Below are positions 33,871-44,609 of a stretch of DNA of 64,000 bases, one piece after another (positions within the stretch are counted from its first letter, which is position 1; every line of letters starts with the position of its first letter). The DNA lies in contig JAZKJV010002314.1 of assembly GCA_037367405.1 (NCBI GenBank), forward strand, positions 310,001 to 374,000, given 5' to 3'. This DNA is from Ottelia alismoides. Lineage: Eukaryota; Streptophyta; Magnoliopsida; Alismatales; Hydrocharitaceae. Position numbers and translations under genes: made by a program. The notes below the pieces were generated by a model. The model had not been told where the DNA came from, ran no database searches, and saw only the letters and a program-made list of their open reading frames with translations.

Positions 33871-35267
33871 AGGTATTTACAGTCAAGCACAAAGCAGATG
33901 GCAGTGTGGATCGCTACAAGGCGAGACTTGTGGCACGTGGGTTCACCCAAACCTATGGGGTGGACTACCAGGATACCTTTTCCCCAGTAGCCCGACACTC
34001 TACGCTCCGTATCCTTCTGTCAGTTGCAGCTTCCAAGAATTGGCCTCTTTATCAGCTTGATGTGAAGAATGCATTCCTATATGGGGATCTACAGGAGGAA
34101 GTTTATATGCAGCAGCCACCAGGGTTTGCTACTGAGGGGGAGTCTCAGAAGGTATGCAGGCTCCATAAGGCGATTTATGGCCTTAAGCAGAGCCCTAGAG
34201 CTTGGTACCAGAAGCTATCGGAGCTAATAGAGCAACAGGGGTTTGTACGGTCTACTGCAGATCATTCACTTTTTGTCCAGAAGACACAGAGAGGTACCAT
34301 TGCTATTCTTGTCTATGTAGATGATATCATTGTCACAGGGGATGATGAACAGGGCATTCAGACTGCCAAGGAATTCCTTGGTACGCAGTTTGTGACCAAG
34401 GATCTTGGCACTCTTCGATACTTTCTTGGACTGGAGTTTGCAAGGAATCAGCGTGGTCTTGTGATGACCCAGAAAAAGTTTGTGATGGATCTGTTTTCTG
34501 AGACAGGTATGACAGAATGCAAACATGCTACTACTCCTATGGATCCAGGTGTGAGATTGTATGATGATGACACTAAAGTGGTTGACAGCAGGAGATACAG
34601 AGAGCTTGTTGGGAAGCTCTTATATGCCACCATCACTAGACCAGATATTTTCTTTGCAGTGTGCAAAGTTAGCCAGTTCATGGAGCAACCCAGGAAGGTG
34701 CATATGGATGCGGTTCAGATGATTTTGAGGTATCTGAAGAACTCACCTGGTACTGGTCTTATCTTCAACAGGGATACGTCCCTTGAGGTGACTGCATGTG
34801 CAGATGCAGATTATGCAGGGTGCCCCAAAGACAGGAAGTCTACTTCTGGCTTTGTTGTTTTTGTAGGCAACTCCCTTGTTTCATGGAAAAGCAAGAAGCA
34901 GACAGTGGTTGCAAGATCCAGTGCAGAATCTGAATACAGGGCCATGGCACAGGGAAGTGCAGAGATGATGTGGGTTAGATCCGTATTAATGGACCTTGTT
35001 GTTGAGGTTCCTCTTCCTATACAGTTGTTATGTGATAATCAAGCAGGTCTGTTTATTGCCAATAATCCTGCTTTCCATGAACGAACTAAACATATAGAGG
35101 TGGATTGCCATTACACTAGAGACATGATTCAGAAAGGTCTCATATCTACCACTCATGTTTCTACTGGAGATCAGACAGCTGATATCTTCACCAAGGCACT
35201 TACTAGAGGTCCTTTCCAGAAGTGTTGTACCAAGCTGAGCAAGATAGATATCTATGCTCCAGTTTGA
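33871..35267 (+). pseudogene. Copia C reverse transcriptase-RNase H, largest intact stretch
   Basis: Open without a stop for over 450 codons after the TAG at 33870. Visible blocks in order: DRYKARLVARGFTQTYGVDY, LDVKNAFLYGDLQEEVYM, the catalytic YVDDIIVTGDD (about 34315), KDLGTLRYFLGLEFAR, RELVGKLLYATITRPD, CADADYAGCPKDRKSTSGF, VARSSAESEYRAMA, CDNQAGLFIANN and ADIFTKALTRGPFQ. It ends at TGA 35265-35267, eight bases before the 3' LTR. The domain itself looks intact, but the upstream stops leave no way to make it as part of the polyprotein without readthrough. Confidence 0.95.
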
Positions 35268-35274
35268 GGGAGAG
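35266..35274 (+). promoter_or_regulatory. Copia C polypurine tract
   Basis: GAGGGAGAG immediately before the 3' LTR; primes plus-strand synthesis in the family. Confidence 0.8.
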
Positions 35275-35429
35275 TGTTGACATTGTTGAGATAATTATGG
35301 TAGTTGTTGAGATAATTATGTTAGTTTTCTATTTTTGGTATGTCTCTCTTATAATTAATCCAGGGCTTTTCTCCTATATAAGAGAGCCCTAGGGTCTCTT
35401 CTATCGTATGAAAAACGTTTCTCCCAACA
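35275..35429 (+). repeat. Copia C 3' LTR
   Basis: TGTTGAC...CCCAACA, 155 bp, near-identical to the 5' LTR, followed by the target duplication CTACG. Confidence 0.96.
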
Positions 35430-35434
35430 CTACG

Positions 35435-35760
35435 AGATGTGCTCGAAGGTCCAGATCGCTCGATGCCGCCTGGATTTAGGGTTACGTAAAAACCTTGCTC
35501 GTGGTTTGAGAACTGCGACCTGGAGATCTTGCAATCTAGGGTTCCAAGAAACCCTAGGGGCCTGGAAGTTGATGACGATTGTGATCTTCGGATCTTCAAA
35601 AAAAACTTTGACGATGATCTTTGAAATATGCAGAGGTTAGGGTTTCAATAGAAACCCTAGAAACTTGGACAGATCTTGAACAAACACTAATAATCATCTT
35701 CAAGAACATAGAACTTCAAACAAGAATTTCGAAAAATAAAAACTTAAAATCCTCGAGAAT
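35435..35760 (-). other. Element A leader, continuation after copia C
   Basis: Rich in TAGGGTT and AACCCTA words that can fold on themselves, e.g. TAGGGTTTC-AATA-GAAACCCTA near 35638-35660 and a similar pair near 35537-35561. Probably the untranslated leader next to the PBS; such hairpins often belong to packaging signals, which is inference. Confidence 0.5.
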
Positions 35761-35778
35761 CGACCCGCTCTGATACCA
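35761..35778 (-). promoter_or_regulatory. Element A primer-binding site
   Basis: Plus CTCTGATACCA is TGGTATCAGAG on the element strand, complementary to initiator Met tRNA, immediately inside the LTR. Confidence 0.8.
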
Positions 35779-35929
35779 TGTTAGAAAATAGGAAGCGGAA
35801 GTGGAATGATAAGCAGAGCATAAGTCAAGAAAGAATAAACATAGAACACCATGATTTTACGTGGAACCCTACACCGTGAGGAGCGGGATGAAACCACGGG
35901 AGAAGCCCTCAAAGGGGCATATGCTTCAT
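35779..35929 (-). repeat. Element A right (5') LTR, first part
   Basis: TGTTAGAAAATAGG ... GGGGCATATGCTTCAT. The sequence resumes at 39746 with TGCTTTTTCTC. The uninterrupted LTR at 28006-28040 proves the junction. Confidence 0.88.
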
Positions 35930-38900
35930 TGTGAACCCCTCAGGATCCGGGTACCCGTTAATCACACAATCGCACTATTATTCACATGAGATCGCATGAA
36001 GTTACAGAAAAGCAGGGAAAATTTTTCGCGCGGCTAATTATCCACATAACATTCACATCCACAACATAACAACAAAGTAAAAGAGATACAATTGGTACCA
36101 AAATTCCTTTTCATTAATATTCATATCTATTTACAACTTGCACAAGCATCTTCCATATTACAACATATATCCTAAGTGATACAAAAGAGATAGCATTTAC
36201 ATCACCATCTGAACAAAAACTGAGACAAGTAATTCATACCGTCTAGTGTATACTCTGTCTCCAGGAAGCATGTATAGCTACTGAGCGGCTACTGAACTGC
36301 AGGCTGTTTGCCTGCCAAACACGTTAGGAAAGAAGAGGCGTCAGCCATTGCTGGTACCTCCCAAAAACTTATAAAAATAACTATACATTTAATATGTGCA
36401 AAAGCAAGGAAGTAGAAGGGTGGAAAGTAAAGTTTACATCTACTTGCGTAAGTAAAAAGGTTTTTCAGGCTATTTTTAAGAATCTCAAATGTTTGTCCCA
36501 TAACCCAACATTTCCCATATGTGACATTTTTATATAGTAGTTGAGTATTCATGAGTGTATGAGTGTAAGCACATATATCATTTTCTTCAGAGATCACGTT
36601 GGTGAGTGATAATGGAAAAGTTATGTTTGGAAAGATCTCTAAATTTAATTAAATTCTTAGATAGACAGAATAGTCATTTCCTACTAATCCCAACTTTTGA
36701 TCGTAACTTCTCCAATTCTTAACTTCAATGTCTCAGATATAACTCCAGATGATGTAGATGTAGATATGGATGATCTAGATATAGAATCGCCATGTCTGTT
36801 GGCGAAGTAACTCAAGCGGTGAAGAAGCCTTCAAATATCTCTTCCGTCTCGCCCTCTAATTGGAAGCGCGGTCCAATAGAGGGATAGGTCTATTCCCCAA
36901 CTACGCCACTGAGACGGGTGAGAGAGACTCCCTAGAAAAGTCGCTCTAGAAAACTGCCCGACTAGTACGGGCGGACGAGCTCGTACGTAAAACTGAAAAC
37001 CAAGGATCCCCTGCCTGGGTATCCTAATAGACAGGGTCAACGGATTGGTCTAAAGTCGGGATCCCAACGAGGCATAAAAACACTGCGAGCTCGCGTAAAA
37101 ACCGAAGAAAGACTGGGATCCTAGACCCGCGCATTAAGCGGCCGCTGCCCTAACTGGGCTTCCTATCTCCCGCCCAGTTGAGGGTCACCGCCCTCGCAAG
37201 GTCATGTGTAGAAGTCATCATGACCGGCAAAATTTACTATATTCATCATTGATGCTTATAAAACCTTATATCCATATCAACACTCCTTATTAAGTTAGAG
37301 GGTTACACCAACCTGATGATTGAATGACTGAGTCCTTGATCCAAGTTAAGTAGTTTACTGTAATTGGAAGATCTAAGACCAAGACCCAACTTTCCAATAA
37401 TTGATTATTGATTCAAAAGGCCAGCCTACGGTACTAAGAATCTCTATGTGTGTTATTATTTTTATAACTTGAGCAATTTTTCTGTGGAAAAGTCAAATCA
37501 TCAATTTCTTCTGGACAAAAGATTTAAAAGATTAGCCACTATAAAAGCTGAAATTTGTCATTCGGAAGTAGTGTAATAGTTCACGCTCCGCTATGGCACC
37601 CATGCCAGGACATTTTGGAGAAATTGGATAAAATTGAGGCTGAACTTATAGAAATCAATTCATCAGGATCAACGGTCATTGAGAGTACAATTTCTCCATC
37701 GCTAGCAGGATTATAGATTTTTGGATACAAGGTAAACCCCATGTCAGGTTATTCTCCTAGCATTGATTCATTGATGTAGCTCATTACCAATGATAACACT
37801 TAGAAGGGTTATGAATTAAATACTTATATGAGGTTTCCACTATCCTTAGATGTTAAAGTAAAACATAATATAAGATGCCCAACTAAATGGCATGAACAGT
37901 AACTAAGAGTTATAAACAGAATTATACACAATCTGAATTCTTCTTACATGTAGAAATTAATGACACAATGACAATATGTAACCAAAAAGCATTTTCTTGG
38001 ACATGTATGTTGTAGATAACCAAATGATTGACCTACGATTTTAACTTAGAGGTTCAATATACAGAAATCTATCAAATTCTAATTTTTTTCAATATCAGGC
38101 CGATCAAAGCTTGATTGAATGGTAATGATTTACCACTCATACCACAAGTTCTGTGTATGCAAATGATTTGTAAAATCAAGTATTATAACAAGCCTAAGTC
38201 CTAGAATAGTACTCCCAGTTGTATTCATGCTTGTTAAATGAAACTAATATGGTAAACAGTAAGGTTATAGCTATAGTCAGCAAGAAGACAGTGGAAATCT
38301 TTGAACTTTAGGCATCCATTAGTATCAAGATTCAGTACTTTTGTGGCTAAAATGCTAAGCAAATCTGATCCACCTTGTAAAGCATTGATTGGAAAATAAA
38401 ATTTCTCCTGCTTAATGAAATTTTTAACTTGTCTAGAGTATTATTATTAGAATAGGATTATTATATGATATTATAGCAGTAAATAAGACATAACCAGTTT
38501 CAAAAAAAAATTATTCTGACGTTCCTACTGCCTTCCATTTAATGCTAAGGAAATGGATCAAAATGCATACAAGATACATGCATTCCATGAATTTTATATG
38601 TCAACCATAATGAGAAGGTGTTTTAACAATTGATCTCATGAAGAATGCATAAAGGCATCAAAAGAAATGGAGTTTGATCATGCATGGCAGCAAAAGAATG
38701 GGTTGGGGATGGTTTAGATCTCCAAGATGGAGATCACAACATGCAGGAGGACTGGATTGGATGCTTGAACAACAGTTGGAATCTGGAATAGCAGCTGGGA
38801 TCTAATTTGGAATTCTCGGCAGTTTAGAGGCCATTCAATTGCTAGAACTGGGCACAATTGGCTGTAGCAGGGACTGCACTGGAGCAACTCCTTGCTGGAA

Positions 38901-39740
38901 TTTGGAAGCAGTTGATGATGATGTTTGTAGTCAAGAATAGCTTCCAATTTTTACAAGGAGCTACTCTTCTCGGTGGAGAAATTGGGAGAGAATTGGAAGA
39001 GGTCTTGGAAAAAAATGGGAAGGAAGGAGAGTTATGTTGATGTTTATATAATGAGAAGGACTCCAAGTGATGATGCCAAGTGGAGCTCTTAAAAATGCCA
39101 AATGGAAAGGAGAGGAAGACCAAGTGGAATGGAGAGAAATCCAAAACTAAATGGCTGTCCTGGAAGTCAACGGCAGCAGTTGCTACTGCTGCTACAGTAA
39201 AATTATTGTTATTTTATTTTAAAACCATAGTCTGCTATTAACAGGAAAGTTTTAATTTAATTAATTTTTTTTACATACTTAAAAATGGACCGTATGCGAA
39301 TCTCATGCCTCAGATTTTGACGCAAAATATCTCGTTTTGACCGTCTCGGAACGACGATCAATATGAGTATAATATTCATATACTTTTGGTTGGGTTTTGA
39401 ACCCCCGAATTTTTCGGATACGATTTTCGTTTAAGATTAAATCTTGTGATTTAAAATATCAAACAACCTCCGATTGACGAACGGTCGATTCCGTTGGTCT
39501 TGTATCGTCGAATCAGATCTCATGATGGTCTCGGTTCATTTCGCGGTTTCTGAATTTGCGTCGCGGCTTTTTCGCGACGCGTATTACGGAGCGACCGATT
39601 TTTGATCGATTTCACCCGAACGACTTTTGATTCTTGATTACTTGGTCATTTTAGGTTGTTTAGTATTGACCGACAACATTATTGGGTTCATTGGACCCAA
39701 AATCGGACGAGTTCGGGTTTGTTAGGATATGGATGTTACA
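35930..39740 (-). mobile_element. Long solo-LTR-like insertion (3811 bp) in element A's LTR
   Basis: Begins TGTGAACCCC and ends GGATGTTACA (TGTAACATCC...GGGGTTCACA on the minus strand), with TTCAT on both sides (35925-35929, 39741-39745). The intact LTR at 28 kb has a single TTCAT here, so the target duplication is proven by an empty site in this window. I find no second LTR copy, PBS, polypurine tract or pol motif inside, so it is best called a very long solo LTR, probably Ty3/gypsy-type. A minus-strand TATATAA lies at 39044-39050. The interior is otherwise non-coding; open stretches such as 38842-39144 have no known domain. Confidence 0.8.
39044..39050 (-). promoter_or_regulatory. TATA-like box in the long solo LTR
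   Basis: TATATAA on the minus strand, about 690 bases from the LTR's 5' end. It would leave an unusually long R-U5 of about 3.1 kb. Confidence 0.4.
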
Positions 39741-39745
39741 TTCAT

Positions 39746-39896
39746 TGCTTTTTCTCATCTGATACAGGAGGTCTGGGGCTCCTTATATAGCCTTCACAGA
39801 GCCTCCAAGTCCCACCACTGGTAGATGTGGAACTAAAGGACTGGATGGGGTACCCATCTCCCCAACACATGACGCATATATATAAATACTCCAACA
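39746..39896 (-). repeat. Element A right LTR, second part
   Basis: Continues TGCTTTTTCTCATCTG to ATACTCCAACA. Matches 28025-28199 except for a missing block of about 25 bases near 39850. Unlike the left LTR, it is not followed by a polypurine tract. Confidence 0.85.
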
Positions 39897-41205
39897 AAAA
39901 GACCTCAAAGGGTCATATGTGTTCATTGAACTTTCTCATCTGATACAGGAGGTCTGGGGTTTCTTATTAGCATCCACAGAGCCTCCAGGTCCCACCACCG
40001 GTAGATGTGAGACTAAACTCCTGGATGTGGTATATGGATCTTGGAAGGATCCATTTACCCATCTTACATGATAAATGATGCATACTCTAAAACTCCCCCT
40101 CAAGCTGGAGCATGCAATGCTCGGCTTGGACAAACAGAAAGAAATCTCAAACTCACACTACAAGACACTACAGACAATATCAACTCAACGCGCACAATTG
40201 TTCGGCTGTTGTCGAGGACGTTGCTTCTCATGTCGTGCAGGTGAGGAGGAACAAACGAGTGGAATGTGAGTTGAACTAAATCTCCTTGTCAGACAGCATG
40301 TGCTCTGTACTGCGCCTGTCAAAGTCACTGCAACAAAAAATGAGTCTCCTCGTCGGAGTACTCTAGTCCGCCACAACATGTGGACAACTGCTCCATCTCT
40401 GAAAGGACCGAACTGAAAAAGTCGTGGAGACATCCTCGTCGGAGTCCACAATCGTTGGAGAATGGAGTCAGAAGAAGTCTCCTCATCAGAGAACTGGGTC
40501 TCTCCCATACTAGCTCAGAGAATGGGATCTCTACTCTGGAGCATGGAAGGAAATATCGGTGATATATCGCCGATATATCGATATCGATATGGGACCGATA
40601 TGGGCACCGATACGGCGATATATCCCGATTTCCATGCATTTTCTTCACAAAGGCTCGTCGATATGGGCGATATTTCGGCGATATATCGTCCTCGATATAT
40701 CGTCGAAATATCGTATCGATACGATATCGAAACAATATCGATATCGATACGGCCTTCCATGCTTTAGAGTCTCTATGAAACCACATGAAAACCCTACCCC
40801 ACATGGCATAGGGAATGGGAACTCTACTCTGGAGTCTCTATGGATCACATGAAAACTCTGACCAAAACAAAAAATGAGGACCACAACAAAAGATGGCAAA
40901 CATGTACAAATCTGAAAAGGGGTCTCTCTCTAGAGAACTCAGAGAAAATGGGTAACTCAACTATAGAGTGCCTCGAACTTGGACTTTGAACCAATCTGCA
41001 AAGTCTGAAACTGAACCGTAGAGTATGAACAATCTGGCTGGTCTGGAATCTGGCATCTGAATCTGGAGAAACAGTCAAATTGGCATGTATATCTCTACAA
41101 AATACTCCCCCTTTCTCCCATACTTGTCGGAAAACAGTGACATTGACAAAGTTGAGAGAAGACAATAAAATGGGGAGAAACAAAACATCACAAATGTAAG
41201 AACAC
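39897..41205 (-). mobile_element. Truncated element B, relative of A
   Basis: A partial LTR (39897-40092) shares GACCTCAAAGG and CTCATCTGATACAGGAGGTC with A. It is followed by the polypurine complement CTCCCCCTCAAGCTGG and internal DNA homologous to 28200-29165, including the CTCCTCGTCGGAG words. The homology ends near 41205 and no second LTR is seen. A hAT MITE interrupts it. Confidence 0.8.
40542..40761. mobile_element. hAT-type MITE in element B
   Basis: 220 bp, termini CATGGAAGG and CCTTCCATG, interior packed with CGATAT/ATATCG words. Flanks CTCTGGAG (40534-40541) and CTTTAGAG (40762-40769) agree at 6 of 8. Element A at about 28700-28710 has the uninterrupted CTACTCTGGAGTCCC, an empty site. 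Nearly the same MITE sits at 48535-48750. Confidence 0.88.
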
Positions 41206-41361
41206 TTATAGTACTTCACGGGTCGAGAAGGTAATTTACAAAGTTTGTATGAGTTCGTGTTGTAAAAATTCCTAGAATGTAGCATGCTTACCAAACAAAC
41301 AGAATCATTAAGAGTAAGTTGGTGTACATCTACATGAGTACATACTTCAGGCTAATGTAAG

Positions 41362-42406
41362 CATGGTTTTAAATTTAGCAAAACTTTAACGAAATTTTAG
41401 TTTCGACGGCATTGGATACCGAAACTCCCCTCTCTATCACTTTCTCAGATTTCGACCGAGATGAGCTGAAATATCGATGATATTTCAACATATCAAGCCA
41501 TATCGGTCGAAATTGATGGTTTCCAGTACAAATTTTCTCAGATATCGATCGATATCCCACCGATATCTATGTATATAAATGATATTATCCATGTGATCTT
41601 GATTTCACTATTTATTTTAGCAATACCCCCATCCGGTAGGGTATGGTGCGACCGGGGGGAGGGTCATACGACGATTCTTCAACTTGAGGACCTACGCCCC
41701 GTTTTGGGTTTTAGCAATGGAGATGAAAAAACTCTAAAGCTTCTAGATATCCGAAATAACTTGTTCATTTGATATCCGTTTGTCAATTATTTTCGTAAAT
41801 AGAAGCATCTAGCTAATTCTTTAATTCACTGGATGCAACTTACAATAGTTATTTTTGAACGAAACATTGTCTCATTAATCATTACCTACATTTTAGAATC
41901 AAATGTCTCATCTATGTTTATGAACAAAAGATGTGTTCTTAAGTGTGGTTAACTTAGTTATTTTGTTTCCAATTCTAATATCTATCAGTCAGCAATCAAC
42001 ATTAACAACGATATGTTCAATATGATTGATACGTGCGATATAAGTATCATAAATGATCGGCATGTGTCATATGTGTATATTTGTAAGTTATTTACCGTTT
42101 TAAGAACCCGGATGAACTCCATTTCCAATATCTATTAGTCAGCAATCAGCATTAACAGCGATATGAGCGACATGTGTGATATAAGAAGTATAGATGAGTT
42201 ATATGTGTGACATAAGTGTCTATTTGTAAGCTATTTATTGTTTTAATAACTTGGACGGTCTTAATTTGTGAAAATGGTAAAAAAATAGTTTTTGAGCAGT
42301 TTCCGTGATTTCCACTGAAATCATTAAAATTTCCCGAAGTTTTACTTAACTTTCCATTTCTAGGGGGAGGGGGCAAATGAAATTGAAATCGAGATTTCGA
42401 ACCTTG
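41362..42406. mobile_element. Probable larger hAT-like non-autonomous element
   Basis: Left end CATGGTTTTAAATTT and right end GAGATTTCGAACCTTG (reverse complement CAAGGTTCGAAATCTC) resemble the ends of the MITEs in this window. Flanks AATGTAAG and CACGTAGG agree at 5 of 8, as a decayed 8-bp duplication could. Inside is a tandem duplication of about 150 bp (41966-42115 and 42118-42265). No transposase. It could instead be two neighbouring MITE remnants. Confidence 0.45.
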
Positions 42407-42419
42407 CACGTAGGTACAA

Positions 42420-42780
42420 TCTAAGTGCTAAAGGAATCATGAGAGTGGCCTTAAGGAGAAAGCTTGACTATTCCATGCAGACTTACCAAACTTTTTCCAT
42501 CATCCACCGGAAAAGAGATTTGCATGATTGCAATACACACAAGATCGATTAGTTCGACCACAACTACATCATGATTCCGTCCACAATTAAATGAGCATCT
42601 TCCTTAGCCAGTAGCATTATTGCCACGACCATAGGTAGCAACAATAGTAGTGTCACTTACACTAGTACAAGTTGAGTAACATGAAAACTAATAATATCCA
42701 TCTTCTAAAAATGACTACAGACAATCTCTAGATCAAGAATATACTCAGAGACAAGTAATTGATCTTTAGCAACATGATAC
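42420..42780 (-). pseudogene. Old copia gag fragment, part 2 (split by copia D)
   Basis: In broken minus frames one can read ATYGRGNNATG, CGRNHD and CIAIMQ/CVYCNHAN, resembling the nucleocapsid knuckle region of a copia Gag, followed near 42500 by a KKFGKSAW-like stretch. The fragment stops exactly at copia D's left LTR and its upstream half continues on the other side at 47948. Many stops; clearly dead. Confidence 0.5.
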
Positions 42781-42918
42781 TGTTGGGAAAAATTTGCATT
42801 TATTCCTTGATCTCTAGACTCTCTTATATAGGGAGAGGTCTATGGGCAAATTACATATGGTAGACAAACGAAAAGAACAATCAATAAAAGACACAGAAAC
42901 ATAAACTAAACTTCTACA
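42781..42918 (-). repeat. Copia D 3' LTR
   Basis: Plus TGTTGGGAAAAATTTG ... CTTCTACA, 138 bp, followed by the polypurine complement CTCCCCCTCAAG (42919-42930). Contains CTCTTATATAGGGAGAG, the minus-strand TATA core. Confidence 0.93.
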
Positions 42919-42925
42919 CTCCCCC

Positions 42926-44384
42926 TCAAGATGGAGCATAGATATCTATCATGCTCATCTTGAATAAGCACTTTTGGAAGGAACCCCGAAGTAAAGCTTT
43001 GGTAAGAATGTATGTCGTTTGGTCTCCTGAGCTGATATGAGTTATAGAAATGAAACCTTTCTGGATCAGATCACGGATATAATGGTAATCCACCTCAATG
43101 TGCTTTGTCCTCTCGTGAAATGCAAGGTTGTTTGCAATGAATAATGCAGCCTGATTGTCACATTTTAGTGGCATGGGAAGAGGAACATGTATATATAGAT
43201 TTGTCACAACTGCGCAAACCCACATCACTTCTGCACATGCTTAGGCCATAGCTCTATACTCTCATTCAGCACTAGATCTCGCAACTACTGTTTGCTTCTT
43301 GCTCTTCCATGAGACAAGTGACTCCCCAAGGAATATAGCAAAGCCTGATGTAGACTTCCTATCCTTCAAGCACCCTGCATAGTCTGCATCTGCACATGCT
43401 GAGATAGTAATAGTGCCCTTCTTTCTAAACATCAATCCTGCACCTGGAGATGACTTAAGATACCTTAGTATCATATGCATGGCGTCCATTTGTACCTGAC
43501 GAGGTTGCTCCATAAACTGGCTCACTTTATTTACTGCAAATGTAATATCTGGTCTGATAATAGTAACATAAAGAAGCCTCCCTACCAGTTCTCTGTACCT
43601 TCTTTTGTCAACCTCCTCAATGTCGTCATCATGCATCTTCATGCTTGGATCCATGGGTGTAGAAGCAGATCGACATCCAAGCATACATGTGTCACTTAGC
43701 AAGTCAGTGACATATTTTCTCTGAGTCATCACGAGTCCTTGTTCATTTCTAGCAAACTCCAATCCAAGGAAATATCTAAGTACTCCTAGATCCTTGGTAA
43801 CAAATTCGCGGCCCAAGAATTCTTTTGCCATTTTTATTCCCTGCATATCATCTCCTGTAATGAGTATATCGTCAACATACACCATTATAACAGTCATACC
43901 TCTTGATGTCCTCTGTACAAAGAGAGAATGCTCTGCATTTGATCTTTTGAACCCTTGCTTCTCAAACAAATCTGAGAGCTACTTGAACCAAGCTCTCGGG
44001 CTCTTCTTTAGGCCATAAATCGTCTTCTGAAGCCTGCATACCTGTACACACTCCCCCTCAATAGTAAACCCAGGTGGTTGTTGCATGTAAACTTCTTCCT
44101 GAAGATCACCATATAAAAATACATTTTTGACATCTAATTGAAACAGGGGCCAAACTCGAATCACAGCAACAGATAAAAGAATCCGTAAGGTAGAATGACG
44201 AGCAACAGGAGAAAACGTGTCAAGATAATCTACCCCATACGTTTGAGTAAAGCCCCGAGCAACCAATCGAGCCTTATACCTATCAATACTGCCATCGGCA
44301 TTATGCTTCACCGCAAACACCCACTTGCAACTCACAATAGATGCCACGGTAGCAGCTGGAACAAGACTCCAAGTACCTCTCGAC
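42926..44384 (-). pseudogene. Copia D reverse transcriptase-RNase H
   Basis: The minus strand encodes CKWVFAVKHNADGSIDRYKA, LDVKNVFLYGDLQEEVYMQQ and IYGLKKSPRAW (44384-43979), then after a stop the YVDDILITGDD active site, KDLGVLRYFLGLEFAR, RELVGRLLYVTIIRPD and CADADYAGCLKDRKSTSGF (43969-43262). After another stop follow CDNQAALFIANN and HERTKHIEVDYHYIRD (43228-42926). The RNase H end has YILTKALLRG, a change from ADIFTKAL. Two stops plus the MITE at its start prevent expression. Confidence 0.94.
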
Positions 44385-44609
44385 CATGGCCTCAAATTTC
44401 AGCGAAATTCGGTCGAATTTCTGTCGAATATCGATATCCAGTCGAAATCGAAATTCAACCGAAATGATCGAAATGACTGAAATATGGGGTCCTAGTACAA
44501 AAAATGACCGAAATGACCGAAAATTCGGTCGAAATCCCACCGAAATTCCATCGAAATTCTGTTTTGGTTGATACCGAAAAGGTGACCGAAATCGACATTT
44601 AAGGCCTTG
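44385..44609. mobile_element. hAT-type MITE in copia D pol
   Basis: 225 bp with ends CATGGCCTCAAAT and ATTTAAGGCCTTG (reverse complement CAAGGCCTTAAAT), flanked by a perfect 8-bp duplication CTCTCGAC (44377-44384, 44610-44617). It splits the conserved ALQSRGTWSLVP block of pol; element C, uninterrupted here, serves as the empty site. Interior rich in CGAAAT and GACCGAAAT words. Confidence 0.93.

Larger units (their letters stand above)
30296..35429 (+). mobile_element. Full-length Ty1/copia retrotransposon C
   Basis: Two LTRs (30296-30451 and 35275-35429), PBS, gag-pol and polypurine tract are all present in order, and CTACG flanks it on both sides (30291-30295, 35430-35434). The LTRs differ at roughly 8-9 of 156 positions by my count, so the insertion is not recent. 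Coding order protease-integrase-RT-RNase H defines Ty1/copia. Stops and frameshifts make it non-autonomous. It sits in the leader of element A. Confidence 0.96.
27895..39896 (-). mobile_element. Non-autonomous LTR retrotransposon A, nested host element
   Basis: Bounded by related LTRs (left 27895-28199, right 35779-39896 split by an insertion). A primer site complementary to Met-tRNA lies next to the right LTR and a polypurine tract next to the left, so it reads on the minus strand. Removing the two insertions leaves only about 3 kb. The internal sequence has no gag, protease, integrase or RT motif, so it would rely on another element. The flanks (ACACC left, AAAAG right) do not match, so the outer limits or a shared insertion event are uncertain. 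Confidence 0.68.

Noticed and set aside
38842..39144. 100-codon minus-strand frame in the long solo LTR
   Set aside because: Ser/Phe-rich with no domain; expected by chance in 3.8 kb of LTR.
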